The notes: generated by a model not told the origin, from the letters alone. A stretch of 64,000 nt of DNA from Streptomyces sp. NRRL B-1347 (GCF_000720325.1 NZ_JOJM01000038.1:1-64000), one strand, 5' to 3'. Counted from the first letter of the stretch, positions 42,319 to 52,045 are shown. Numbers and translations are program-made.

Positions 42319-43945
42319 CGACGACGTACCGCGCCGCGACCAGCGCCTGCTGGGGCAGGGCACGACCCGGCGTTGCGCGCTGTTCCTGGTCCTGGTCGTG
42401 ACGCTCGCGGTGGGGCTTTCACTGCGCGCGGTGCGGGTCCTCGTCTCCAGCGGACAGGACCCGGACCTCCTGCACACGCTGGACGGTCGTCACCGCGGGC
42501 TGCCCTCTCTGGACACCCTGCGCATGGCCAAGTGGGAGCTTGCCCGGTCCTACGAAGCCGGGATCCTGGACGATGTCGAGCCGATCGCGGTGACCGCGGG
42601 CGGGTTGATGCTGCTGACCGCCGCGGTTCTCCATCTGGGCGGGCCCGCCTGGCGCAAGCGCCGTCTTCACCGGATCACGCCAGGCGACGTGATTCCTCAT
42701 GACGCGCTCCTGCGTCTGACGCGCCACGCCGGAATCTCACGGATCCCGGCCTTCTACTGCGATCCGCGTCGCCTCAGCACAGGCGCTGTCACCTTCGGCT
42801 CCGCGGGCAGATACTGCCTCGCCCTCGACAACGGCCTGGTGGCCCTGGCCGGCGACGCGCCGCTCGCCTTCGACGACACCGTGTCGCTGCCAGGGGCTGC
42901 TGACGGGCCGGGATCCCTGCCTGAAGGTCCCAACGAGGCTGACAGCCAGCGCAGTTGGAGCAAGGACGGCCAGTGCAACCTCAAGCCGCTCCCGTGCCCT
43001 GCGCCGGACGGCACCACCCGGGATCCGGTGCCAGGCAGCGGACGCAGCACACGTACCGACTTCGACTCGTGGCTCCAGGACACGGGAGAAGGGGCGATCT
43101 TCGCGGCGGTGGTCCTGCACGAGCTGGCCCACCTGCGCAACCGCGACGTCGAACTGGGCAGCGCCGTACGGGCCCTGTGGCTGGCCTTGGTCGCCACCGT
43201 CGTCCTGCCGTACATGGCGCTGCTCGCCTGGCTGTACGGGAGCGAGCTCTCCGGCGCGGCCCGGTACTCGTGGTCGGGGCGGCAGTGGTCACCGCTGTGG
43301 GAGGCGGCCGTGGTGGCCGTGCTGGTCGCGATGGTGTACATGGCCTATACCGACATCCTCAGGCACCGCGAGCTGTGCGCCGACCTGGACGCGGTCGACT
43401 GGGGCGCCGATCCGCAGGCGTGGAACGTCGTGGCCAAGGAGCAGACCGGACGGCGCATGGGGCCGAAGTGGGATCTGGAGCACTGGCACACCGAACCGGA
43501 TGACGGGTGGATCAGCCTGTTCACCTGGGTGCGGAAGGCGCGCCCGCTGCGCGGCGGCACCCGCCCCTGGCACACGCATCCCGGCTGGTGGTGGCGGATT
43601 CGCGCCCTCAAACGCCCGGCCCATCCGGTGGGCCCCAACGGCACCTGGACACAGGCCGTGATCCTGGCGGGCACCGCGGTGGTCCTGCTGCACACGCTCC
43701 TCAACGAACTCGCCCACGCCGCCGGGCTTGCCCCGCTCACCTCGGCGCTGTTCTACTCCGGAGCGGTGCTGTGCGTGTCGCTCGGCCGTCCTCTCACCGT
43801 GCACCCCTCCCACCGCTTCCGCCCCCAACAGCGCGCGTTCGGCGTGCAGTCGCGCGGCAGGATCCGCCGGGCCGCACTCCTCGGAGGGTGTGTCCTGCTG
43901 CTCGTCGTGATCGACCCCATGGGGCCGTTGTTCGTCGCCGGATAA
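42311..43945 (+). CDS. M48-family membrane metallopeptidase
   Basis: The 544-residue protein has a zinc motif VVLHELAHLRNRDVE near residue 272 and a possible third ligand region in RHRELCADLDAVDW near 352, both as in HtpX/M48 proteases. Transmembrane helices lie near residues 24-42, 92-112, 293-312, 332-348 and toward the C-terminus. Substrates are probably membrane proteins. It is translated with the small upstream protein. Confidence 0.8.
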   Translation: MADDDVPRRDQRLLGQGTTRRCALFLVLVVTLAVGLSLRAVRVLVSSGQDPDLLHTLDGRHRGLPSLDTLRMAKWELARSYEAGILDDVEPIAVTAGGLMLLTAAVLHLGGPAWRKRRLHRITPGDVIPHDALLRLTRHAGISRIPAFYCDPRRLSTGAVTFGSAGRYCLALDNGLVALAGDAPLAFDDTVSLPGAADGPGSLPEGPNEADSQRSWSKDGQCNLKPLPCPAPDGTTRDPVPGSGRSTRTDFDSWLQDTGEGAIFAAVVLHELAHLRNRDVELGSAVRALWLALVATVVLPYMALLAWLYGSELSGAARYSWSGRQWSPLWEAAVVAVLVAMVYMAYTDILRHRELCADLDAVDWGADPQAWNVVAKEQTGRRMGPKWDLEHWHTEPDDGWISLFTWVRKARPLRGGTRPWHTHPGWWWRIRALKRPAHPVGPNGTWTQAVILAGTAVVLLHTLLNELAHAAGLAPLTSALFYSGAVLCVSLGRPLTVHPSHRFRPQQRAFGVQSRGRIRRAALLGGCVLLLVVIDPMGPLFVAG

Positions 43946-43985
43946 GCACGGGGCAGTGGCCATCGGGCAGAGGTAGCGTTCCGGC

Positions 43986-44366
43986 ATGACGCCAGCGCCG
44001 CTCCGGTTTCCTCCGTATCCGATCCGCGGCGTGTGCGCGCTGCATCGGAAGCAGAACTGCGCGCCGCACTTCGCGGAGATAGCGGTGGACTTCGAGCCCG
44101 CGGCCGAGGGCTTCGTCTTCGAGGTGGCCCACGGGCTGACGGTGGCGTACGAACCTGCCGAGGACCTGCCGCGCTTCTTCGCGGCCGCCGCCGCGGGGAT
44201 CGAGGAGCAGCTGAGCCTGCCCGAGCACGGAGTCGTGACCGCGACCCGGGTGGTGCTGCGGCGTGCCCGCGCCGATGCGTTCGGCTCGCACGAGCTCGCG
44301 TTCAGGATCGCGGGCTATCTCGCCGCCCGCAAGGCTTTGGAGCGTGCGGGGGTACCGCGGCTCTGA
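43986..44366 (+). CDS. stand-alone EF-G domain IV-like protein
   Basis: The 126-residue protein resembles elongation factor G domain IV: HFAEIAVDFEPAAEGFVFEV, then a stretch equivalent to the conserved VPxEYIPAVxxGI segment (PAEDLPRFFAAAAAGIEEQL), VVTATRVVLRRARADAFGSHELAFRIAGYLAARKAL (matching VTLxDGxxHxVDSSExAFKxAAxxA). The GTPase and other domains are absent. EF-G domain IV reaches the ribosomal decoding site, so a ribosome-related role is possible but unproven. Confidence 0.6.
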   Translation: MTPAPLRFPPYPIRGVCALHRKQNCAPHFAEIAVDFEPAAEGFVFEVAHGLTVAYEPAEDLPRFFAAAAAGIEEQLSLPEHGVVTATRVVLRRARADAFGSHELAFRIAGYLAARKALERAGVPRL

Positions 44367-44593
44367 GCGGTACCTCCCGTGACGGCGGACGGCTCAATCC
44401 GCGCCCCCGTGTGCCCCTCGTCCTCATCCCCCTCGGGCCCCGCACGGCTCCGGGCGTATCGCGGACGTACAGCGGGCGTATCGCGGGCGTATCGAAAAAC
44501 GCATACGCCGCCGCAACAGTGATCCGTCTTGAGTGGGCACGCGAACCACCCTGCGTCAAAGGGCGGTTCATCGACCAGCGAAGGAATGTGATC

Positions 44594-45838
44594 ATGAGCT
44601 CGGATTCCGTACGTGGTGTGGACCGGCGGCGGCTGCTCCGGTGGGGCGGAGTCGCCGGCGCGGCGGCCGGTGCGCAGCTGGTGGGCGCCCGACCCGGCCA
44701 CGCCGCCCCGGCCCCAGCCGATTCCGACGTCATCCCGCCGGACGCCCGGCCCGGCGGAGCCTACGACCGGTACGTGGCGAAGCTGGCCGCCGAGGGCAAG
44801 TTCTCCGGCGTGGTGCTGCTGTCGCACCGGGGCCGCACGGTCCTTTCGCGCAGCTACGGGATGGCCGACAAGGAGAAGGGGATCCGCAACGACCAAGGCA
44901 CCGCGTTCTACCTCAGCTCGGCGGGCAAGCCGTTCGGCGCGGTGGCCGTCCTGCAGTTGGCGCAGCAGGGCAAATTGAACCTGTGGGACACGGTGGGCAC
45001 CCACCTGACGGGCTTCGCCAAGGAGATCGCCGAGAAGGTGACCATCCACCATCTGCTCTCCGGCACCTCCGGGTTGAGCAACCCGGAGGTCGACGTGCAG
45101 CGGATCTTCCAGAGCCGGGAGGAGGTGCGCGAGTACAACGAGCGGTGGGCCCGGCAGGCCAAGCCGGTGGCCGCTCCCGGCACTCCCACCGACCACGCCG
45201 GTCCCGAGGTCGCCATCCCCGCGCAGATCGTGGAGGCCGTGACCGGCACGACGTACTGGGAGTACGTCCAGGAGCACATCTTCGAGCGCTGCGGGATGAC
45301 CGGCACGGGGTTCTACACCCGGCCGCAGTGGCTCACCGACAAGCACATCGCGCACCCGTACATGGAGCTGGCCGACGGCAGTCTGGTGGACGCCGTGCGC
45401 AACCTGGACAAGGGCAGCCCGAGCCCGCACCAGCCGGGCAAGAACCCGGGCCGCAACTTCATCGACGCCCCGGGGGACGGCGGCTTCGCCACCGCGCCCG
45501 ACCTGGTCCGGTTCGCGCACGCGCTCGGAGACGGCACGGTCCTCGACCGGCACTACGCCGAGCTGTTCACCGGGGCCAAGATTCCCCACGCCCCGCAGGG
45601 CGGCGGCCTGCGGAAGGGCCGGGCGGTCCCCGCCGACGCGGGGTTCGGGGCCTACTCGATCCCGGTCAGCCTCATCAAGGGCCAGTGGCTGTGGGGGCGC
45701 GCCGGTGGCGACCCCGGTGCAGGCGCCAGCTGGAACATCTACCCGGACACCGGCTGGGTCGGCGTCGTCCTCAGCAACTGCGACGGCGTACCGCTGTGGG
45801 AGATCATCGACCAGGAGATACGAGCCATCACCGGCTGA
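44594..45838 (+). CDS. Tat-exported serine hydrolase, class C beta-lactamase fold
   Basis: The 414-residue protein has a twin-arginine signal (VDRRRLLRWGGVAGAAAGAQLV). The beta-lactamase-like domain includes the nucleophile motif SSAGKPFGAVAVLQLA (SxxK) near residue 115, HHLLSGTSGLSNPE near 153 and GGFATAPDLVRFAHAL near 296. The usual Tyr-x-Asn motif before IVEAVTG is replaced by DHAGPEVAIPAQ, so the general-base tyrosine is not evident. Substrate may be an ester or peptide. ATG 44594 follows AAGGA. Confidence 0.8.
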   Translation: MSSDSVRGVDRRRLLRWGGVAGAAAGAQLVGARPGHAAPAPADSDVIPPDARPGGAYDRYVAKLAAEGKFSGVVLLSHRGRTVLSRSYGMADKEKGIRNDQGTAFYLSSAGKPFGAVAVLQLAQQGKLNLWDTVGTHLTGFAKEIAEKVTIHHLLSGTSGLSNPEVDVQRIFQSREEVREYNERWARQAKPVAAPGTPTDHAGPEVAIPAQIVEAVTGTTYWEYVQEHIFERCGMTGTGFYTRPQWLTDKHIAHPYMELADGSLVDAVRNLDKGSPSPHQPGKNPGRNFIDAPGDGGFATAPDLVRFAHALGDGTVLDRHYAELFTGAKIPHAPQGGGLRKGRAVPADAGFGAYSIPVSLIKGQWLWGRAGGDPGAGASWNIYPDTGWVGVVLSNCDGVPLWEIIDQEIRAITG

Positions 45839-45988
45839 CGCCCGGCCCGGCAGCGCACTCACCATCAAGGGCCGCGCCCGCGCGTGGTGAACCCCGCACC
45901 AACCACCGGCGAACTCCGTACAACCAGCTCCGCCCTTCGACGGTCACACCAGACAGACCCACGCCCCGTCGACCGAGTGGAAGCCCTC

Positions 45989-47458
45989 ATGCCACACAGC
46001 CGCCGCACCCTGACGTACGCCATCGCAGCCGCCGCGGCGGTCACCGCCGGGCTCGTGCTCCCGTCCGGCGCCGCCGCTGCCGCACCGCGTGCCACCACGA
46101 GCGACTTCAACGGCGACGGCTACGCGGACCTCGCCGTCGGCGTCCCGGACGGGACCGTCGACGGCCGGGCCGAGGCCGGGTACGTGAACGTCGTCTGGGG
46201 CGGTCCCAGAGGCGTCGGCGCCCACGGGAGCATCCGTGTCACCCAGGCCACTCCGGAGGTTCCCGGCACCCCGGAGGCGGGCGACCGCTTCGGCGCGTCC
46301 GTGGTCCTGACGGACCTCAACGGCGACGGCATCGCGGAACTGCTGGCCGGTGCCCCTGGCGAGGACGTCACCGACCGCGGCAAGGACGCGGGCATGGTCA
46401 CCGTCGTAGGCGGTTCGAGGAGCGGTCCTGGGCCGGGGTCGACGGTCCTGACCGGGCGGTCGCCGTCGGCTGCGTACGGCAAGTCGGTCGTGGCGGCCGA
46501 GATGACGGGCGACGCCAACAAGGAGATCGTGGTCGGCGGCACGGACAAGGTCGTCGCCCGTGTCATCCAGGGTGAGGACAGCATGGTCACCACCGTTGTC
46601 ACCGCCCCCATGGGCGGCCGCGCCCCCGTCCTGACCACCGGTGACTTCAACAACGACGGCGCGGCGGACCTGGGCGTGGCGTACTGGACGGCGGGCGAGC
46701 CCAGCACGCAGTCCCACGTGCGCCTGTGGAAGTAGGACGCCGACCGGTCCGAGATGGCCAACTTCTGGAACACGGACAACGCCGGTGTGACCGCCCTTGC
46801 CGCGGGCGACTTCGACGGCGACGGCCGCGACGACCTGGCGCTCGGCGAATGCCGTGAGATCGCCGACGAGAACATCGACGACCCGTGCGGCCCCGAGCGA
46901 CTCGCCAAGGGCGGCGGGGTCCACATCCACTACGGAAGCCGAGCGAGCGGCTCGTTCGGCACCCGCGCCCAGACCCTGAACCAGGACACGGCGGGTGTCC
47001 CGGGCGTGGCCGAGGACGGGGACCGCTTCGGCGCCGCCCTCGCCGTCGCCGACGTCAACCGCGACGGCCGCGACGACCTGATCGCGGGCGCTCCCGGCGA
47101 GGCCGTCGGAAGCAAGGCGGGGGCGGGCGCCGCCTGGCTGCTCCGCGGGGGCGCCAAGGGCCTGCTCGACGCCGACGGCCGGGCCGCGTCCGTCGCCTGG
47201 AACCAGGACACGCCCCGCGTCCCGGGTGTCGCCGAGGCGGGCGACGCCTTCGGCGCGGCCGTCGCCACGGGTGACCACGACGCCGATCGCGTACCGGACG
47301 TCACCGTCGGATCCCCCGGCGAGAACGCCTCCCTGGGGGCCGCGTGGCTCCTCCCCAGGGGTTCGGCCGGCGGCTCCCTTGCCTTCTCACCCCGCACGCT
47401 CGGCCTGCCGTACCTCTCCACGGCCCAGAAGTACGGCGCGCCGCTGAACAGCCGGTGA
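45989..47458 (+). pseudogene. FG-GAP (integrin-like repeat) secreted protein interrupted by an in-frame TAG
   Basis: From ATG 45989 one frame would encode 489 residues: a signal peptide (PSGAAAAA) and at least six FG-GAP repeats with DxNGDGxxDL calcium loops (DFNGDGYADLAVG, DLNGDGIAELLAG, DFNNDGAADLG, DFDGDGRDDLALG, DVNRDGRDDLIAG, and a weaker last one). A single amber codon at 46733-46735 breaks it after VRLWK. The downstream half continues in the same frame with intact repeats, so this is a recent nonsense mutation, a readthrough gene, or a base error. Confidence 0.8.
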
Positions 47459-47682
47459 GCGTGCCCTTCGGGCGTTGCGAGTGCTGAGCTCCAGCGGGGA
47501 TGCGGTGCGTGCCGGTGAGGTTGTGCCCGGCGTGGTGGTGAAGGCCGTCATACGGGCACAGGGCACAGGACCCACGCCGCTCCGCGCTCACGCGCTGGGA
47601 GCAAGGGCCGTGCCCAGCAGATAAGACCACGCGTCGTGGGCACATCTCAGATGTGAAAGACCATCGCGAGAGAGGGCGACGC

Positions 47683-48627
47683 GTGACCGGACAGACCGAC
47701 ATACGCGCTGGACAGCCGGTGTACGGGTGCATGGGGCTCGGCGGCACCTGGGACAGCGTGCCGTACACCGCCGCGGACATCGCGCACGCCGAGGCCGCCG
47801 TCGAGGCCGCCCTCGACATCGGCATCACGGTGTTCGACCACGCCGACATCTACCGGCGCGGCAAGGCCGAGGCGGTCTTCGGCGAGCTGCTCAGGAGGGC
47901 GTCCGGGCTGCGGGAGCGCATCGTCGTGCAGACCAAGTGCGGCATCCGGCAGGCTGACGGCCACCACCCCGGCATGTACGACCTGCGCGGCCAACACATC
48001 CTCCGGAGCGTCGAGGAGAGCCTCGCCCGGCTGTGCACCGACGTGATCGACGTACTGCTGCTGCACCGGCCCGACCCGCTGGCCGACCCGCAGGACACCG
48101 CGAAGGCCCTCACCTCGTTGCACGAGCAGGGTCTGGTGCGCCGCTTCGGGGTGTCGAACATGAGCGCCGCACAGATCACGCACCTCCAGGACCACCTCGA
48201 CGTCCCGCTGGTCGCCAACCAGCTGGAGATGAGCCTGGGCAGCCGGGACTGGGTCGAGGCGGGCGTCCTCGTGAACACCCCGGCCGCGGCCGAGAACGGC
48301 TTCCCGCACGGGACCGTCGAGTACTGCCACGCCCGGGACATCCAGCTCCAGGCCTGGGGCGCCCTCGCCAAGGGCCGCTACACCGACGGCAGTGACTCAC
48401 CGACCGCGCAGCTGCTCTCCGACCTCGCCGAGCGCAAGCAGACGACACCCGAGACGATCCTGCTGTGGTGGCTCCAGCGCCACCCGGCCCGCATCGCCCC
48501 GGTCATCGGCACCAGCCGCCCCGAACGCATCCGCGCCTGCCGCGACGCCGTCACCCGCGAGCCCGAGCTCACCCACGAGGAGTGGTACGACCTGTGGGTC
48601 ACCGCCCGCGGCGGCCCTCTGCCCTGA
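47683..48627 (+). CDS. aldo/keto reductase
   Basis: The 314-residue TIM-barrel oxidoreductase shows the catalytic tetrad: Asp and Tyr in VFDHADIYRRGKAEAVFGE near residue 44, Lys in IVVQTKCGI near 82 and His in DVLLLHRPDPL near 118. The NADPH site region RIAPVIGTSRPERI lies near 280. GTG 47683 is preferred because AGAGGG precedes it; GTG 47653 is the longer alternative. Confidence 0.9.
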   Translation: MTGQTDIRAGQPVYGCMGLGGTWDSVPYTAADIAHAEAAVEAALDIGITVFDHADIYRRGKAEAVFGELLRRASGLRERIVVQTKCGIRQADGHHPGMYDLRGQHILRSVEESLARLCTDVIDVLLLHRPDPLADPQDTAKALTSLHEQGLVRRFGVSNMSAAQITHLQDHLDVPLVANQLEMSLGSRDWVEAGVLVNTPAAAENGFPHGTVEYCHARDIQLQAWGALAKGRYTDGSDSPTAQLLSDLAERKQTTPETILLWWLQRHPARIAPVIGTSRPERIRACRDAVTREPELTHEEWYDLWVTARGGPLP

Positions 48628-48694
48628 CCTGCGGCGCCGCCGTACGACGCCAGAGTGGTTCGTCGACGACGGCGCTCCCCTCCCGCTACCACCC

Positions 48695-48738
48695 CTGAGT
48701 CCGCTCCCGTGCCGGGAACAGCCCGGGAGCGGGCTCAG
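48695..48738. terminator. strong bidirectional hairpin
   Basis: CTGAGTCCGCTCCCG (48695-48709) pairs with CGGGAGCGGGCTCAG (48724-48738), with one G-U pair. It lies between the convergent aldo/keto reductase and DUF3592 genes and overlaps the stop of the latter. Confidence 0.75.
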
Positions 48739-49598
48739 AGCAGCACCGCTCCCGCCACGGCCGTCGCCGCGAGCACGACGACCACCAGGATGTTGAACGT
48801 CACGTCCTGGCCCTCCGAGCGGTGCTCGGCCGCGCGGTCCAGCGTGAAGTCGGCCGGGTCGGCGGGCGTGTAGTGGACCGTGACGTCACGGCCGTACGCG
48901 CGGGCGGGGTCGGGGAGGTGTGCTGTGCAGTGCGCCGTGACGGCTGTGCCCTCGCGGGTGGTGAACGACACGACCGGGGTGATGGTGGTCCTGGTGTGGC
49001 CGTCGTCCTGGTCGACGCTGACGTCCTTCAGGACCGCGACGACCCGTCCCTGCGCGGTGTCCATCGCGGCCAGTTGCTCGATGCGGCGGTTCTTGGCCCG
49101 CACTGTCCGGGGCAGATGAACTGCGGCATAGACCGCGCCCGGCGCGCCGAAGCCGATCAGCGCCCATGGCCACCCCCAGTCGACCGCGGCAAGGACGACG
49201 AGGCCGACGCAGACCAGGAAGAGCGCGAAGCTGGGCCAACCGAGACCGCGGCTGGGCTCCTGGGGAGTGTGGGAGAACCGGTAGGCGTGCGGTCTGCCTC
49301 GCGGGTGGCTGACCCCGACCTCCCGGCCCTCCCACGCGGAGGTGATCATGTCGCCCCGCTCCCCGTCGTTCGTCACGATCACTTCCTGGCCCGAGGCCGG
49401 GTCCTGGTAGGAGACGACCACCGATATCCCGCCCGCCCGGGACCCGCCGTGCCGGGGCTCCCGCACCCGCTCGATCCGCCCGGCGAGCCGGACCGTGCGC
49501 TGCGCCTTGGTCACCCCGGCCAGCGACATGCCGAACCCGACCAGCGCCGCTGCGCCCCACACCGCACACCACAGCACCAGGAACTCGTCCCACCCCAT
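48735..49598 (-). CDS. DUF3592-type membrane protein
   Basis: The 287-residue protein has N-terminal (FLVLWCAVWGAAALVGFGMSL), central (FALFLVCVGLVVLAAV, ALIGFGAPGAVYAAV) and C-terminal (FNILVVVVLAATAVAGAVLL) transmembrane segments. They enclose two soluble strand-rich modules with VVVSYQDPASGQEVIV and VTVHYTPADPADF, the typical DUF3592 ending. Function unknown. It follows another membrane gene on the same strand by 24 bases. Confidence 0.8.
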   Translation of the reverse strand: MGWDEFLVLWCAVWGAAALVGFGMSLAGVTKAQRTVRLAGRIERVREPRHGGSRAGGISVVVSYQDPASGQEVIVTNDGERGDMITSAWEGREVGVSHPRGRPHAYRFSHTPQEPSRGLGWPSFALFLVCVGLVVLAAVDWGWPWALIGFGAPGAVYAAVHLPRTVRAKNRRIEQLAAMDTAQGRVVAVLKDVSVDQDDGHTRTTITPVVSFTTREGTAVTAHCTAHLPDPARAYGRDVTVHYTPADPADFTLDRAAEHRSEGQDVTFNILVVVVLAATAVAGAVLL

Positions 49599-49622
49599 GC
49601 GCCCATCCTCCTGTTGTTACGG

Positions 49623-50714
49623 TCAACTGCCGCTGCGCCGCTGGACTTTGCCCCGGCCGTCCGCCTCCAGCGTGGCCGTGCCCCCGCTGCCGGTGACCGT
49701 GACCCTGAGCGTGAGCGAGCCGGTGACGCCGTCGGCGGTGAGCTGCCAGCTCCGCGGGGACTTGACGCCGAGGCCGGTCCTGGCCTCCTCGACCAGGCCG
49801 GGGACACGGTCGTAGGGCAGCGACCTCGGGTCGAACCCGGCCCTCTTCACGCCGGTGGGGGCGAAGACGACCGTCAGCAGGCGGTCCTGCACGACGACGG
49901 TCAACGCCTGCCGCTTGTCCGCGCCCTGCGTCAACGACTCGACGGCCTTGCGCAGTTCGCCCTTGTCGAGCATCGACTGGCCGGGGCCGAGGCTGACCGT
50001 CCCCGTCGCCGACGTCACGGTGGTCGTGGACGAGGAGGTGGAGGTGGACACGGACGCCTTGGGGGTACCGCGCTCCCCCTTGTCGGAGTCGAACAGGTCG
50101 GCGCGGAACAGCAGGAGCACGGCGGCCGAGCCGAGCAGCAGCCCGAGCAGCGTGAGGAACCCGCTGAAACAGCCCTCCTGGGTCTCGCTCTTCATGGCCG
50201 GACCGGGCACCGAGTCCACCCGGTCCACGGCCGCCCGCTCCTCCCACTCCGGCGTCGGCCGTTTCACGATCCGCGTCTTCCACGGCCGGTCCGGCGGGTA
50301 CTCCACCACTACGACCCCGCGCGGCCGGTAGTCGGGCAGCTCGACGAGGTTGACGTCCTGCCGTATCTCCACCCGGAATCCGGGTGCGTCGTCCGGAGCG
50401 ACGGACAGCTCGAACCGCACCGGCACATCGCTACTGGCCTCACCCCCGACGGCCTCCCGGCTCTCGATGACGGCGAGCGCCACGCGCGGCACGACGGCCG
50501 CCTCCCGGGCGCGGCGCGGCAGCGTGGCGAGGAAGAAGACGAGCCCGAAGACCGCGGGCAGGACGAGGCCCGTGACGATCAGCGGCGCCCTCTCGACGAC
50601 GCAACCACCGATGAAGGCGGTCAGAGAGGCCCCGATCACCCCGCCCGTCAGGAACCCCAGAGCAAGGTTGGCAGGCGTGTTGTGCGTGGGCGGTGCGCCC
50701 GCGGTGATCGTCAT
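49623..50714 (-). CDS. membrane protein of unknown function
   Basis: The 363-residue protein has two helices near the N-terminus (ALGFLTGGVIGASLTAFIGG and APLIVTGLVLPAVFGLVFFLATL), a soluble strand-rich domain (VPVRFELSVAPDDAPGFRVEIRQ), a third helix (FLTLLGLLLGSAAVLLLF) and an extracellular Ser/Thr linker before a C-terminal domain that ends in a strand-rich GTATLEADGRGKV. It is probably co-transcribed with the DUF3592 gene. No family recognised. Confidence 0.7.
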   Translation of the reverse strand: MTITAGAPPTHNTPANLALGFLTGGVIGASLTAFIGGCVVERAPLIVTGLVLPAVFGLVFFLATLPRRAREAAVVPRVALAVIESREAVGGEASSDVPVRFELSVAPDDAPGFRVEIRQDVNLVELPDYRPRGVVVVEYPPDRPWKTRIVKRPTPEWEERAAVDRVDSVPGPAMKSETQEGCFSGFLTLLGLLLGSAAVLLLFRADLFDSDKGERGTPKASVSTSTSSSTTTVTSATGTVSLGPGQSMLDKGELRKAVESLTQGADKRQALTVVVQDRLLTVVFAPTGVKRAGFDPRSLPYDRVPGLVEEARTGLGVKSPRSWQLTADGVTGSLTLRVTVTGSGGTATLEADGRGKVQRRSGS

Positions 50715-50936
50715 GTGGCCGATTGTGCACACCATGGGCGACGGCCGACAGACCTGTGAATGAAGGGTCTCCTACTGGGGAGTTCGCCGGAGACGCCCGC
50801 CGGGCCCCCTTGCCTGGCCATGCGTCGGTACGCACTGCGGGACACGTGCGGCGCCGCTCATCTCACCACCCACTGGACCACCGCGCACGTCCAGGCCGGT
50901 CGCCCGCTCCACCTCACTTGATGACCGCGGCGCGCC

Positions 50937-51881
50937 TCACCCCGTCGTCCAGCGGCGGAGCTTCTCGGGGTTGCGTACGACCCAGATGTGCGTGATCCGG
51001 TCGCCCGTGACTTCGAAGGCGAACACCGTCACGATGGCGCCGCCCTGCTCGGCGACCACACCGGGCCGGCCGTTGACCGTACGTTCCAGGAACGTCATGG
51101 TGCCGGGTCTGCGGCGGGCGATCTCGGCCCAGGCGTGCGCGATCTGCTCGCCGCCCTCGATGGGGCGCAGGAAGGTCGTGGCCAGGCCGCCGCCGTCAGC
51201 GGTGGCCGTGGCGTCGGGGTCGAGCAGGCCGATCAGGGCGTCTATGTCCTTGGCCTCCCAGGCGCGCTTGAAGTCCCGTACGACATCGGCATGCTGGGCC
51301 GTCGAGGTCGCCGTGGCGGAGGGCTGTGCCGTCCGGATGCGGCGGCGGGCCGAGGAGGCCAGCTGGCGGCATGCCCCCGGGGTGCGGCCGACGATCTCGG
51401 CCACTTCGGCGAAGGAGTGGCAGAAGACGTCGTGCAGGATGAACGCCACGCGTTCGGCAGGGGTCATCGATTCGAGCACGACCAGGAAGGCCAGGTTGAC
51501 CGACTCGTCCAAGGTGATCCGGTCGGCCGGGTCGACGGCCGCGCCGCCCACCCGTCCGCTGATCCACTCCGTATGCCCGGGCAGCGGTTCGGGAAGCCAT
51601 TCGCCCACGTAGGTCTCCCGCCTGGCCCGTGCCGAGCCGAGCAGGTTGAGGCAGATCCGGCTGGCGACCGTCGTCAGCCAGGCTCCGGGGGACTCGATGG
51701 TGTCCTGCTGGGTCCTGGGCATGGCGTACCAGCGGGTGTAGGTCTCCTGGACGGCGTCCTCGGCCTCGGTCAGGGAACCCAGCATCCGGTACGCGAGGTT
51801 GATCAGCCGACGCCGCTCGCTCATGACCGCGTCCAGGCCCGGGTCGGTCCGGTCGCATCCGGGGTCGGATCGGTGGCTCAT
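50937..51881 (-). CDS. ECF41-type RNA polymerase sigma factor (second copy)
   Basis: The 314-residue protein has region 2 (INLAYRMLGSLTEAEDAVQETYTRWYAM), region 4 (MTPAERVAFILHDVFCHSFAEVAEIVGRTPGACRQLASSARRR, in parts) and a SnoaL-like tail ending NPEKLRRW, the ECF41 signature. It is divergent from the LUD-domain gene across a 31-bp inverted repeat, which argues for joint control. It is a paralogue of the sigma factor at 33151-34110. Confidence 0.88.
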   Translation of the reverse strand: MSHRSDPGCDRTDPGLDAVMSERRRLINLAYRMLGSLTEAEDAVQETYTRWYAMPRTQQDTIESPGAWLTTVASRICLNLLGSARARRETYVGEWLPEPLPGHTEWISGRVGGAAVDPADRITLDESVNLAFLVVLESMTPAERVAFILHDVFCHSFAEVAEIVGRTPGACRQLASSARRRIRTAQPSATATSTAQHADVVRDFKRAWEAKDIDALIGLLDPDATATADGGGLATTFLRPIEGGEQIAHAWAEIARRRPGTMTFLERTVNGRPGVVAEQGGAIVTVFAFEVTGDRITHIWVVRNPEKLRRWTTG

Positions 51882-51929
51882 GGTGTCGAGGCTCCCCCTG
51901 GGTCGCATCCGCTCTTACCTGTCTTACGT

Positions 51930-52003
51930 GTTCGACAGCGTGGCCCGGCGGAATGTCAGGTCGGCGCGCGGGCCTGACATTCCGCCGGGCTGCGCTGTCG
52001 AAC
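51930..52003. promoter_or_regulatory. 31-bp inverted repeat in the sigma/LUD divergent promoter
   Basis: The arms 51930-51960 and 51973-52003 match at 29 of 31 positions around a 12-base spacer. Each arm carries a TGTCAGG-type word next to GGAATGTCAGG and a TGTCGAA word at its outer end, both related to the ECF41 -35 element. It could place two identical promoters back to back or form a cruciform. Confidence 0.7.
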
Positions 52004-52045
52004 CCGCTGAGGCGAACAGATCATCCAGCGAACAGGAAGCCCATC

